This document shows, piece by piece, positions 1-9,036 of a stretch of DNA of 64,000 bases. Source of the stretch: Lachnospiraceae bacterium (GTDB lineage Bacteria; Bacillota; Clostridia; Lachnospirales; Lachnospiraceae); contig JAGBBM010000136.1 of assembly GCA_017938485.1 (NCBI GenBank), positions 1 to 64,000 of the forward strand, read 5' to 3'. The notes under the pieces were generated by a model. The model saw nothing but the letters and a program-made list of their open reading frames with translations, was not told the DNA's origin and searched no databases. A program made the position numbers and the translations under genes. Within the stretch, counting starts at the first letter, position 1; every line of letters starts with the position of its first letter.

Positions 1-2444
1 ATCCAAATGGTGGATATGTGGCAGCACCAGTAGCAACTTACTATAAAACTGTAAATGGAATTACTACAGAGCTTAGCGGAGCTAGCGAAGTAGTATTTAC
101 TAACACTTATACTGCAACTGATAGCATTACACTTGAGGCAACCAAAGAGTTAACTGGTGGTACACTTACTGGAAATGACTTTGAGTTTGTTCTCACTGAG
201 AATGGTACAACAATTGACACAGCTAAAAATGATGCAAATGGTAAGGTTACCTTTGATACTATAACTTATAATTATGAGGATATTGGTACACATACTTATG
301 TTATATCAGAGAAGAAGGGTAGCGACGGACAAATTAAATATTCTGCAGCAAAATACACTGTGGTAGTTGATGTTATTGATAATGGTGATGGAACTTTAGG
401 TATTACAAGCACATACTATAGTGGAACTGATACCACAGGTGCACCGATAACCGCAGGCGAGGTAAAGTTTACCAATATAGTTATTGCAGATACTACAGTT
501 CCGCTTAGTGGTAAAAAGGAATTGCAGGGAACAATTCTTGCTCCGAACCAGTTTGAATTCCAACTAAAGGATGCAAATGGAAGGGTAATTGAAACTGTAA
601 AGAATGATTCAACAGGAGAATTTAATTTTACACCTCTTGAGTTTACAGCTAGTGCAGCAGGTAATTCCTATGAGTTTACTGTAACTGAGGTAAATAAGGG
701 AGAGACAGGATATACTTACGATAGCAATGTATATAAGGTTACTATAGCAGTAACTGAAAATGCAGGAACTCTTGCAGCTACACCTACATTTGTAAAATTA
801 AGTAGTGGGGGAGCAGTATTAGATGCTCAGGCAACAGCTATTGAGTTCTACAATAAGTATGAGGCTTCCAATAGTCTTAGCCTATCTGTAACTAAGACAG
901 TTGTTGGTGGTGATGGAACTGTGCCAAATGGAGAGTTCTCATTTACCTTATCTGATGAAACAGGTTTGCTTCAAACAGTGACTAATACAGGGGCTGATGT
1001 GGAATTTGCTCCTATAGAATATGACATGGATGATGCTGGAAAGACATATACTTATGTGATTAAGGAAGAAGATACTGGCAATCCAGACATCATATATGAT
1101 GATAGTTATTACACTGTAGTAGCTATGGTTTCAGACCATGGAACAGGTGAGCTTATTGTAGACAAGGTAATCTACAAAGGAGATGTATCACAGGGAAATG
1201 TTGTATCAGACATAGAGTTTGTGAACATAGCTATAGAAGAAGGTTCTTTTGTTCCTGTCGCTGAGAAGGTCCTCACAGGAATAAAGCTTGCTAAGGACGA
1301 CTTTACATTTAAGCTGACAGATGTTACACCTAATAATTCAATAAATGCCGTTGTACCATATACAGATATTGCAACAAATGATGGAAGTGGTAATGTTATC
1401 TTTAATGAAATAAACTACACAATGGCAGATGTGGGTAACACTTATGTTTATGAGATAAGTGAAGTCGCTGGCGGAAGTGCAGCATATACCTATGATGATA
1501 CAATATATACAGTGGAAGTTCAGGTTATATATGACAATGCAACCAATAAGATAATAGCTATCCCTGCTATTACTCAGGATGGTAATACCGTAACTAACAT
1601 AAGGTTTATAAATGAGTATAATTCATCAGGTAGCGTAGTTATAAAGGGTGAAAAATACTTAAATGACAAGCTTACAGATGAAAAATTCACATTTGGTATA
1701 TATACTGACGCAGCTTGCACAAGTGAGATTGGAACTACAACTAATGACAAAGAAGGTAAGTTCTCCTTTGAGTTTAGCTATAATGAAGGAAATCTGGACG
1801 GAACTTCAAATAAGGTATACACCTATTATGTAAAGGAAATTGCACCAAGTGTAATACCTATGGGTTATACTTACGATGATACAGTGTACCCTGTGAATGT
1901 AGTTCTTATAGATTTAGGAAATGGAACAATAAGTGCTACTGCAAGTTATCCAAACAACAATGATACTCTTGAAATATACAACACTTATAAGGATAAGAAT
2001 GTAACTATAAGTAAAGTGGATATGTCAAATAGTAAGGAACTTCCAGGAGCAGAACTTACCATAACCGATAAGGATGGCAAGGAGATTTCTAAGTGGACAT
2101 CTACGGACAAGCCACATATTATACCGGCAACTATATTTAATACCGGTGAAGAGTATACTTTAACAGAGGTTACAGCTCCGAAGGGATATGCGGTTGCTGA
2201 AAGCATTGTGTTTAAGATTGACGTAGCAGGAGATGTATACGTGAAGAATGCAAGTGGTGTATTTGAGAAACTTGAAGATGGTATGATTGTTATGGAGGAT
2301 AGACCGCAAGCAATTGATACATCTACAGATACAAACATAAATACAGGAGATAAAGTTCCTGTGGATATGTTAGTAACCCTCTTGTTTATATCAGCATTTG
2401 GAATCGTAGCCATGCTTATATCAAAACGCAAGAAGGAAGACTAA
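1..2444 (+). CDS. Wall-anchored pilin-like adhesin, 5' truncated by window edge
   Basis: The reading frame is open to the left edge (codons run from base 3), so the true start lies outside; the GTG at 18 is internal. The visible 813 or so residues hold the tail of one repeat and then five repeats of about 115-125 residues. Each has a lysine near the start (as in ATKELTG), a YxYxIxE-type glutamate motif and a closing FxNxY-type asparagine. This is the pattern of the Streptococcus Spy0128/FctA pilin isopeptide-linkage domain. A SpaA/Cna-B-like domain follows at about residues 660-765 (TISKVD, ELPGAEL, TLTEVTAPKGY). The C-terminus has NTGDKVP, a hydrophobic stretch and KRKKED, a sorting signal with NTGD where LPxTG would be expected. 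Inference: a sortase-anchored surface stalk or adhesin stabilised by Lys-Asn isopeptide bonds. No sortase is visible in the window. Confidence 0.8.
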   Translation, partial: PNGGYVAAPVATYYKTVNGITTELSGASEVVFTNTYTATDSITLEATKELTGGTLTGNDFEFVLTENGTTIDTAKNDANGKVTFDTITYNYEDIGTHTYVISEKKGSDGQIKYSAAKYTVVVDVIDNGDGTLGITSTYYSGTDTTGAPITAGEVKFTNIVIADTTVPLSGKKELQGTILAPNQFEFQLKDANGRVIETVKNDSTGEFNFTPLEFTASAAGNSYEFTVTEVNKGETGYTYDSNVYKVTIAVTENAGTLAATPTFVKLSSGGAVLDAQATAIEFYNKYEASNSLSLSVTKTVVGGDGTVPNGEFSFTLSDETGLLQTVTNTGADVEFAPIEYDMDDAGKTYTYVIKEEDTGNPDIIYDDSYYTVVAMVSDHGTGELIVDKVIYKGDVSQGNVVSDIEFVNIAIEEGSFVPVAEKVLTGIKLAKDDFTFKLTDVTPNNSINAVVPYTDIATNDGSGNVIFNEINYTMADVGNTYVYEISEVAGGSAAYTYDDTIYTVEVQVIYDNATNKIIAIPAITQDGNTVTNIRFINEYNSSGSVVIKGEKYLNDKLTDEKFTFGIYTDAACTSEIGTTTNDKEGKFSFEFSYNEGNLDGTSNKVYTYYVKEIAPSVIPMGYTYDDTVYPVNVVLIDLGNGTISATASYPNNNDTLEIYNTYKDKNVTISKVDMSNSKELPGAELTITDKDGKEISKWTSTDKPHIIPATIFNTGEEYTLTEVTAPKGYAVAESIVFKIDVAGDVYVKNASGVFEKLEDGMIVMEDRPQAIDTSTDTNINTGDKVPVDMLVTLLFISAFGIVAMLISKRKKED
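120..1980 (+). repeat. Five tandem pilin isopeptide-linkage domain repeats
   Basis: Five diverged protein-level repeats with domain starts near bases 120, 500, 875, 1240 and 1630. Each carries the lysine (KELTG, KKELQG, TKTVVGG, EKVLTG, EKYLND), a mid-domain acidic motif (VISE, TVTE, VIKE, EISE, YVKE) and a terminal asparagine strand (FTN, FYN, FVN, FIN, IYN). The nucleotide sequences have diverged, so these are old duplications and not a recent expansion. Confidence 0.75.
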
Positions 2445-2485
2445 TATACTAACTGTTTAAATACGTGGGTATTTAGTAAAAAAAT

Positions 2486-2535
2486 ATAGGATGCAGATAT
2501 CGATTAATATCGAGTAATCTGCATCCTATTTTTGA
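2486..2535. terminator. Bidirectional intrinsic terminator between convergent genes
   Basis: A perfect 13-bp stem (2486-2498 with 2517-2529) encloses an 18-base loop. It is followed by a T-run on the plus strand and has a run of A upstream, which is a T-run on the minus strand. It sits between the 3' ends of the adhesin and of the clostripain-family gene and can end transcription from both. Confidence 0.85.
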
Positions 2536-2548
2536 TTTAGTTTATATT

Positions 2549-5047
2549 TTATTGGATTTGTACAAGACCTGAGCTGTGTCTGTTGCCCTGTAAGTCTTCA
2601 ATAATAAACATTCCAAAGTATGGTACATCTGGAATCATACCACCTAAAACTGTTGAGAAACCATCAGTTACAGGGAGTGAATTATAATTGAGAACTAAGT
2701 CTGACCAATCTGCCTCATTGAAGTTGGTTAAGTCCTCATCTGAAGTAAAGGCATGAGTAAATGAACCAAATGCAATGTAGTTGTAATCATAAATATCTAT
2801 CTCATAACGCTCAGGGAAAAGGTCTGTGCCATCGCTATCGATAAAGTTTGCAATAGGATATGCTCCAAGAATCTGACCCTGTGGGTATGAATCACTTGTT
2901 TCCATTACGAAGTAGGCGTACATAGCTTCCTCTTCATCGATAGCTTCATCATACAAAATACTTGATAAAAGATATCTTGTGTAGGTGTCTGTAGCTTCTT
3001 GTTCTGTATACATAACCTCGTAGTTTTCAAGGGTTGTATTGTTTTGCATGTAAATGATATTACCATCAAAGTTTGCTGTAACGTTGTAATCATTATCCAT
3101 TGAAACCTGATTACTCATAGAAACGAACACATAGTTTCCAGGAGTATTTACATCAGCTCTTGAGATAACATAGTAAACATTTTGAGTGTTGGCAGCTTGC
3201 TCAGGAGTAAGACTCATACTAAATGTATAATCTCCATTTGCAACAGGGATTAAAGTTGAAGGATCCCAGTCTGCAGTTAAGGTATCTTCTCCTGTAAGTA
3301 GAACAGAGAAGTTAGTTATAAATGATGTGTATTCTGTAGCAAAATCAAATGATGAATATGTAGGAATATAATATGCAGTACCATCCTTTGCGTTGTAAGG
3401 ATAATATATAGATACTCCGTGAGATTTTACTGCGTTTGCATCGTTATATACAACAAGATTCTTCAATGCATTGTTTAGATTAGCTGCTTCGTCAGGGAAG
3501 AGGGTTTCCATATTACTTGTTAAGTCTACTAAATCTACAACATCGTAAGAGTATTCTCCTGTAAATTCAGAAGCGATTTCTTTTGTTTTAGAACGTATAC
3601 GTGAATATGTAGGGTATGTATCAGCTGTTAAGTCATCATTTGCCTTAGCAAAAAGATCATTAAGGGCTGCTTCAACATTTTCAATTTCACTTAAATCTAA
3701 AACAGAGAGAGTAACATTTGACTCAGAATATGGATACGCATCAAAGGATGACTCACAGTAATCAATATAGTAATCTACAATTGCCGTTCCAACTTCTTTT
3801 CCTGATTCGGCATCTTCGATTTCTTCAAGGAAGGTGTAGTCCCATCCCCAACCAGGCTCTGATTCCTGAGAAGAAATCATATAATTCGCATATGGTGAAA
3901 GTGTATGTGCGGTTTCTATAGTAGCCATAAGACATGCATCAAAACCAATCCACTCTAGCTTATTGTCGCCCACAAAAGGACTGTTTGCGAATGCCTCATC
4001 AAGCTCATCCAGATAAAGGGAATCATCGGTTAATTCATCGTGACCGAAGCCCCAGAATGCACCACCACCATGATTCCAAAGGATAAGACTGTATTGCTCT
4101 GCTGGAAAATTAGTGTAGCTGTAATCAAGGAAATCTGATAGGGTTTCTGGCTCGCCCATGTTTTCGTCATCATCTTCTTCCACAACGGTCAAATCTCCAT
4201 CTTCAAGAAGAATAATAGAGTTTCCGTCATCTGGAATATCTGAGTTACTCCAGTCATAAGAACCACCAGTGTATATTACAATTTTGATTTTATCTGAATC
4301 ATAATCTGCATAAAGCATTTCGCTGATATCCTCAGAAGCTGCGCCGTATTCGCTTTCCAAGTTGGAACCAACCATATAAATCATAATTGTTTTTGTTCCT
4401 GCTTCGGCATCTATAGGAGGAGCTTCTGTAGTGGTAGCCTCTGTGGTAGTAGCTTCAGTAGTGAATTCTGTAGTATCTTCTGTTGTAGTTTTATCCTTGT
4501 CCTTGGTATAATCCTTGGTTTTTGTAGCATGAACAATAACAACTATAATGGCTATAAGCACTGCAATGCCAGCTATAATTCCAATTATTAATGGAAGCTT
4601 GGACTTAGTTGTTACAGGTTGGTTGTAACCATCATTGTAGGCTTGCTGGTTGTAAGCCTGTTGGTTGTAAGCCTGTTGGTTGTAGGCCTGCTGATTATAA
4701 GCCTGTTGATTATAGGCCTGTTGATTGTAAGCCTGTTGATTATAGGCCTGTTGATTATAGGCCTGTTGATTGTAAGCCTGTTGATTGTAAGCCTGTTGAT
4801 TGTAAGCCTGTTGATTATAAGCTTGTTGATTGTAGGCCTGTTGGTTGTAAGCTTGCTGGTTGTAGGTCTGTTGATTGTACCCCTGCTGGTTGTTTACTTG
4901 TTGGTTGTAAGCTTGAACCGGGGCGGCAACCTGACTTTTAGCAAGTTCTTGAGTCATAGAATCTTTTTGGACGGCGGATATAGCCCATCCACATATAGGA
5001 CAAAATCCGTTTTCGTTCAACGGATGTCCACAAACATCACAAAACAT
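2549..5047 (-). CDS. Membrane-tethered clostripain-family (C11) cysteine protease with zinc ribbon and QAYNQ repeats
   Basis: This 832-residue protein starts at ATG 5047 behind a good ribosome site (AAAGGAGGG). Domains in order: a zinc ribbon (CxxC at residues 3-6 and 16-19); a low-complexity region at about 45-138 built of the pentapeptide QAYNQ; one transmembrane segment near 150-172 ([16 protein letters not shown]); a Thr/Glu-rich linker; and a peptidase C11 domain. In that domain LWNHGGG supplies His326 and GFDACLM supplies Cys372, the clostripain His-Cys dyad. The layout suggests the zinc ribbon stays in the cytoplasm and the protease faces outward. C11 enzymes usually cleave after Arg or Lys and are often self-processed; the substrate here is unknown. 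The gene stands alone, convergent with the adhesin and divergent from dtd. Confidence 0.8.
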   Translation of the reverse strand: MFCDVCGHPLNENGFCPICGWAISAVQKDSMTQELAKSQVAAPVQAYNQQVNNQQGYNQQTYNQQAYNQQAYNQQAYNQQAYNQQAYNQQAYNQQAYNQQAYNQQAYNQQAYNQQAYNQQAYNQQAYNQQAYNQQAYNDGYNQPVTTKSKLPLIIGIIAGIAVLIAIIVVIVHATKTKDYTKDKDKTTTEDTTEFTTEATTTEATTTEAPPIDAEAGTKTIMIYMVGSNLESEYGAASEDISEMLYADYDSDKIKIVIYTGGSYDWSNSDIPDDGNSIILLEDGDLTVVEEDDDENMGEPETLSDFLDYSYTNFPAEQYSLILWNHGGGAFWGFGHDELTDDSLYLDELDEAFANSPFVGDNKLEWIGFDACLMATIETAHTLSPYANYMISSQESEPGWGWDYTFLEEIEDAESGKEVGTAIVDYYIDYCESSFDAYPYSESNVTLSVLDLSEIENVEAALNDLFAKANDDLTADTYPTYSRIRSKTKEIASEFTGEYSYDVVDLVDLTSNMETLFPDEAANLNNALKNLVVYNDANAVKSHGVSIYYPYNAKDGTAYYIPTYSSFDFATEYTSFITNFSVLLTGEDTLTADWDPSTLIPVANGDYTFSMSLTPEQAANTQNVYYVISRADVNTPGNYVFVSMSNQVSMDNDYNVTANFDGNIIYMQNNTTLENYEVMYTEQEATDTYTRYLLSSILYDEAIDEEEAMYAYFVMETSDSYPQGQILGAYPIANFIDSDGTDLFPERYEIDIYDYNYIAFGSFTHAFTSDEDLTNFNEADWSDLVLNYNSLPVTDGFSTVLGGMIPDVPYFGMFIIEDLQGNRHSSGLVQIQ
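4635..4919. repeat. 15-bp tandem repeat encoding QAYNQ
   Basis: About 19 consecutive 15-base units (plus-strand form ttgtaagcctgttga). Fifteen encode QAYNQ or QAYND exactly and the outer units are degenerate ([15 protein letters not shown]). Unit-to-unit changes are mostly synonymous (ttgta/ttata, gcc/gct). The unit length keeps the frame, so copy number can change without breaking the gene. There are no spacers, so this is not CRISPR. Confidence 0.9.
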
Positions 5048-5232
5048 AGAACCCTCCTTTATAGTAAAAAAATAATTTCAAAGTTATACAGAATAATTCT
5101 ATCATATAATTACCCTAATTTACATATTAAAATGAAAAAAATAGTTAAAAAAAGTAGAAGATGTGATACTATGTAAAATATACGGATTTATATAAGAAAG
5201 GGGTCAGTTGCAATTAGCTTGCAAGGGAAAGT

Positions 5233-5679
5233 ATGAAATTAGTTATTCAAAGAGTGAGTGAAGCCTCAGTTAAGGTTGATGGAAATGTAATTGGTAGTAT
5301 AGGAAAAGGTCTTTTAGTACTTCTAGGAGTTGGCGAGGATGACACAAAAGCAATGGTAGATAAATATGTGGACAAGCTGGTGAAACTTAGAATTTTCGAA
5401 GATGAAAATGGAAAAACAAATCTTAGTGTTTCTGATGTCGGAGGAGATATTATGGTAGTATCTCAGTTCACTCTTTACGCGGATTGTAAAAAAGGAAACA
5501 GACCAAGCTTTATAGGCGCAGGTAGCCCTGCTTTGGCTGAAGAATTATATGAGTACTTTAAAGCTAGAGTAAAATCAATATATGGTAAAGTGGAATGTGG
5601 TGAATTTGGCGCAGATATGAAAGTAAGTCTTGTGAATGATGGACCTTTTACCGTTTTATGGGACAGTAGAGAGTGGTAG
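5233..5679 (+). CDS. dtd: D-aminoacyl-tRNA deacylase
   Basis: This 148-residue protein has the family's usual length. It removes D-amino acids from mischarged tRNAs, and glycine from tRNA-Ala, in the cytoplasm, as a homodimer. Both active-site motifs are present: SQFTL near residues 77-81 and NDGPFT near 134-139 (the family's NxGPFT). The N-terminus [17 protein letters not shown] is typical. It starts with ATG after an AAGGGAAAG-like site. In many Firmicutes dtd follows relA; here it follows an unrelated divergent gene. Its stop overlaps an alternative upstream start of the MoxR gene, so the two are probably co-transcribed. Confidence 0.95.
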   Translation: MKLVIQRVSEASVKVDGNVIGSIGKGLLVLLGVGEDDTKAMVDKYVDKLVKLRIFEDENGKTNLSVSDVGGDIMVVSQFTLYADCKKGNRPSFIGAGSPALAEELYEYFKARVKSIYGKVECGEFGADMKVSLVNDGPFTVLWDSREW

Positions 5680-5696
5680 ATATAAAGGGGGATACT

Positions 5697-6638
5697 ATGG
5701 ATAAAATAAAAGAGATTTCGGATAAGATAAGAGAAAATATATCTAAAGTTATTATTGGCAAAGAGGAAGTTATAGATTACATATTGGTTGCCATTTATTC
5801 AGGTGGACACATTCTTATCGAAGATAATCCAGGTACCGGAAAAACTATGCTGGCAAAAGCATTGGCAAAAAGTATAGATGGTGTATGTAAACGTGTCCAG
5901 TTTACTCCAGACCTTATGCCGGCTGACGTGACAGGACTTAAGGTTTATAGTCAGAAAAATGAGGAATTTACCCTGATTAAAGGACCTGTATTTACCAATA
6001 TATTATTGGCAGATGAGATTAATCGTGCCACACCTAGAACCCAGTCTAGTTTACTGGAAGCAATGGAGGAAAATCAGGTTACTATTGAAGGAGAAACTAT
6101 ATCTCTTGAAGAACCATTTTTTGTTATTGCCACAGAAAATCCTATCGAGACAACAGGTACATATCCGTTGCCGGAGGCTCAGTTAGATAGATTTCTTATG
6201 AAGATATCCATGGGTAAGACTAGCAAAGAGGAAGAGCTTAGGATTATAGAAAGTTATATTAAGGATTTTCCTTTGGTGGATATTGAACCAGTAACAACCA
6301 TTCAAGATATTATCCATATTAGAGAATGTGTGAAGGATATTTTTGTGCATCAATGTATAAGAGAGTACATAGTTGATATTGTTGTTGCTACAAGGAATAA
6401 TAGCAAGCTTAATTTTGGAGTCAGTACAAGAGGAACCTTGGCTTTACTGAGAAGTGCTCAGGCCTATGCAGCTATAATGGGCAGACAATTTGTTGAACCT
6501 GATGATGTTAAAAAATTGGCACCATATGTTTTGGAGCATAGAGTATCGGGTTTCGGTTTTTCTGATATGCACAAGCAAGGTATCATAGAAGATATAGTGA
6601 GTGGAATTAATGTACCCACAGAAAATTGGGAGAGATAA
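5697..6638 (+). CDS. MoxR-family AAA+ ATPase
   Basis: I choose ATG 5697 (313 residues) over the in-frame start at 5673, because AAAGGGGGA lies just before 5697 and the family begins close to this point. Walker A (NPGTGKT) is near residues 44-50 and Walker B (LLADEINRA) near 103-111, followed by the TPRTQ sensor region and the TENPIE motif. MoxR ATPases act as chaperones that mature or remodel partner complexes and are usually encoded next to a DUF58 protein, as here. The stop codon abuts the DUF58 start at 6639. The target complex is unknown. Confidence 0.9.
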   Translation: MDKIKEISDKIRENISKVIIGKEEVIDYILVAIYSGGHILIEDNPGTGKTMLAKALAKSIDGVCKRVQFTPDLMPADVTGLKVYSQKNEEFTLIKGPVFTNILLADEINRATPRTQSSLLEAMEENQVTIEGETISLEEPFFVIATENPIETTGTYPLPEAQLDRFLMKISMGKTSKEEELRIIESYIKDFPLVDIEPVTTIQDIIHIRECVKDIFVHQCIREYIVDIVVATRNNSKLNFGVSTRGTLALLRSAQAYAAIMGRQFVEPDDVKKLAPYVLEHRVSGFGFSDMHKQGIIEDIVSGINVPTENWER

Positions 6639-7760
6639 ATGCAACTTATAATTGCTGTTTTAGTAGCAGTATTGATGTATAGCATTCAATACAAGCTGTA
6701 TAGACAATTTTGGGATAATAAATTAAATATAAGTGTTAGATTCCAAAATCCATATATGAATAATGGGGAAAGGAATTATCTGACAGAGATAGTTTCCAAT
6801 GAAAAAAAGTTGCCTTTGCCTGTTTTACATGTAAAGTATTCTACATCAAGGACTTTTTTATTTGATGATTATGAGAATACATCTGTGACAGATTTGTATC
6901 ATAGAAATGATGTTTTTTCTGTGCTTGGCAATCAGAAGGTTACAAGAACCTTGAGCTTTGTAGCCACAAAGAGAGGTTTCTACACTATGAATAATCAAAA
7001 TATTATAGCAAAGGATTTTTTTATGACAAAGACCTTTGCTAAAACTATTAAAGATTATTCTGAATTATATGTATTTCCACGCAAATATGACGGGGCAAGG
7101 ATGGAGCTTTTATGTAATTGGCTTTTTGGTGACATAGAGTCGAAAAAAAGCTTGTATGAAGATCCTTTTTCTTTTCGTGGTGTAAGAGATTACAATTATC
7201 ACGATAGTATGAATAAGGTCAATTGGAAAGCCAGTGCAAGAACTGGTCGATTGATGGTGAACCAGTATAACCATGCTTCGGAATATAAGGTTAAAATTAT
7301 GCTTAATCTAGATACAAACAATATGACAAAAATGGAAAAAATGCAGGAAGTATGTATAGAGATAGCTAGTTCTCTGGCGAAAAAAATGTTAGAAAAAAAC
7401 ATATCAGTTATGTTTGAAAGCAATGGCCTTGATATTGTGAACAAAGATATGGTTTCGGTTCCAGGAGGAGCATCTTCGGCTCATATGATAACTATAGATA
7501 AAGCTTTGTCTAGAATTGACAAGACTGGTGATATAGAAGATTTTTTAGAACTAATGGATGATGATGTTACTCATATAAAGGACAATATTACATATGTGTT
7601 TGTCTCAAGCTATTACAAAAATGATATTTTGCTGAAAATAGATTATATGATAGATAAAGGCGCATCTGTAATGATGATAGTTCCTTACTTTGATAAAATT
7701 GGTTTCTCACCAATTAGACCATATATGTATGGCTGGGAGGTGAAAATGGATGAAGGTTAA
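6639..7760 (+). CDS. DUF58-domain protein, MoxR partner
   Basis: The product has 373 residues and begins at ATG 6639, directly after the MoxR stop, which indicates translational coupling. A short hydrophobic N-terminus (LIIAVLVAVLMYS) suggests one membrane anchor. The DUF58 signature lies near residues 172-200: RGVRDYNYHDSMNKVNWKAS, that is, R-x-Y-x-x-x-D-x-x-x-x-x-x-W. The C-terminal half has a von Willebrand A-like pattern (IMLNLDTN; YVFVSSYY). Family members work with MoxR ATPases, often in envelope or stress functions. The last 11 bases overlap the next gene. Confidence 0.8.
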   Translation: MQLIIAVLVAVLMYSIQYKLYRQFWDNKLNISVRFQNPYMNNGERNYLTEIVSNEKKLPLPVLHVKYSTSRTFLFDDYENTSVTDLYHRNDVFSVLGNQKVTRTLSFVATKRGFYTMNNQNIIAKDFFMTKTFAKTIKDYSELYVFPRKYDGARMELLCNWLFGDIESKKSLYEDPFSFRGVRDYNYHDSMNKVNWKASARTGRLMVNQYNHASEYKVKIMLNLDTNNMTKMEKMQEVCIEIASSLAKKMLEKNISVMFESNGLDIVNKDMVSVPGGASSAHMITIDKALSRIDKTGDIEDFLELMDDDVTHIKDNITYVFVSSYYKNDILLKIDYMIDKGASVMMIVPYFDKIGFSPIRPYMYGWEVKMDEG

Positions 7761-8970
7761 AGTAGAGATATCTAGAAAAATATTACGTTTGTTGTACGAG
7801 ATGCTAGGCACTTTGTTGATGGTAGTTTTTTTCCATGTTGTGTTTTTAAAGTATGATATGGTACCCAGTGTAGCATTGATTGTTGGTGCCTTTTACATCT
7901 GTACTTACCTGATAAGGGATAAGGTGTATTCCTACGGAAAAATAGTTTTTTTGCACTTGATGTTGATGCCCATAGCTATTCTTGTTCCCTTAAGAATTGG
8001 CACAAGAATAATTTTGGGGCTTTTAGTGATACATCTTATGTTTGAGAGTGTGGAATACGGAATCAGACGTAATAGACTAAAAGAACTAGATGATTTTCCA
8101 TGGACAATATTTGCATTTGGTTTTATTGCTCATTTGTTTGCAAAAGAGCTCAATAGCCAGTCACTGGAAACCATGTCTTACGTAATACCGCTAATAATGT
8201 TGTTCATATATTATCTTATGACATATTTGGATGGAGTGAAGGAGTATATTGATTCCACAAAGGATGTTTCGGGATTGCCATTAAAGAGAATTATAAAAAC
8301 TAATTCATCCATAGTAATGTTGATTTTATTTTTGATTGGAATTAGCGTTTTACTATGTAGATATATTGATTTTCAAGGAGTAATTAAAGGTATTATAAAT
8401 TGTGTTATATACATAATAAGGATATTTGCTTTCGGACTTAGCTTTATATTTAAATTACTATCTAATATAATTTCTCATGATGGTGTTGGTAGTATTGAAG
8501 TGAAAGAACAGTATGATACCTTTGTTAAAGAAAATCAACGAGATGGATTAATATCATCTGAAATTTTCTTAGAAGTTTTCTTTGTGCTTTTTGTGTTATA
8601 CGTATCATATCTCATCATTCGCAGAGTTATCAAAAGGCTGATGATGCATAGAATCTATGAGGGTGATGTGGTTGAAAACATAGAAAAATCTAAAAAGGAT
8701 ATAAAAGAACATAAATCAAAGAAAAAATGGTTTTTTAAGGAGAGTAACGAAGAAAAAATTCGAAAATATTATAAGTTTCGTATTTTGAAAGAACGGTATG
8801 ATTTGCGTTTTAAACCGGATTTAACACCTCGCGAAATACAGGAAGAGTTGTTGTTAAAAGAGGTCGCCGATGTGTCAGAAATAACAGAATTATACACTGC
8901 TGTTAGATATGGAAACTGTATGCCAGATAAGGTTATGGTGAAAAAAGCCAGTAGGCTTTCAAAAGAGTAA
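7750..8970 (+). CDS. Multipass membrane protein with DUF4129-like tail, no transglutaminase domain
   Basis: The 406-residue product starts at ATG 7750 inside the DUF58 gene, with GGGAGGTG just upstream. About eight hydrophobic segments span residues 12-235 and another lies near 272-292 (FLEVFFVLFVLYVSYLII). A basic cytoplasmic tail follows (about 293-406). The tail motif KYYKFRILKERYDLRFKP, then LTPREIQEEL, resembles the C-terminal DUF4129 domain of the TgpA-like proteins that normally accompany MoxR and DUF58. Those proteins carry an extracytoplasmic transglutaminase with Cys-His-Asp; I see no such domain here. It is therefore a shortened scaffold version or a different member of the set. 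Family assignment is tentative; the operon link is clear. Confidence 0.55.
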   Translation: MKVKVEISRKILRLLYEMLGTLLMVVFFHVVFLKYDMVPSVALIVGAFYICTYLIRDKVYSYGKIVFLHLMLMPIAILVPLRIGTRIILGLLVIHLMFESVEYGIRRNRLKELDDFPWTIFAFGFIAHLFAKELNSQSLETMSYVIPLIMLFIYYLMTYLDGVKEYIDSTKDVSGLPLKRIIKTNSSIVMLILFLIGISVLLCRYIDFQGVIKGIINCVIYIIRIFAFGLSFIFKLLSNIISHDGVGSIEVKEQYDTFVKENQRDGLISSEIFLEVFFVLFVLYVSYLIIRRVIKRLMMHRIYEGDVVENIEKSKKDIKEHKSKKKWFFKESNEEKIRKYYKFRILKERYDLRFKPDLTPREIQEELLLKEVADVSEITELYTAVRYGNCMPDKVMVKKASRLSKE

Positions 8971-8976
8971 AACAGA

Positions 8977-9005
8977 TTGAATAATTTTGAGCCATATGGT
9001 AGAAT
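8977..9005 (+). promoter_or_regulatory. Sigma-A-type promoter for glgA
   Basis: TTGAAT (8977-8982), a 17-base spacer, then TAGAAT (9000-9005) with TGG directly before it (extended -10). It lies in the spacer between the membrane-protein gene and glgA, about 30 bases before the glgA start. Confidence 0.6.
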
Positions 9006-9036
9006 AGTTATAACTACTGGGTCAGGAGGAAATATT

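Noticed and set aside
4635..4919. Possible CRISPR array
   Set aside because: Units are 15 bases, directly abutting, without spacers, and lie in a coding frame; no cas genes are nearby.
4619..5176. Plus-strand frame of 185 residues with a repeating LLIVSLL pattern, like a membrane protein
   Set aside because: It is the antisense of the 15-bp QAYNQ repeat; the hydrophobic pattern comes from the repeat and there is no ribosome site.
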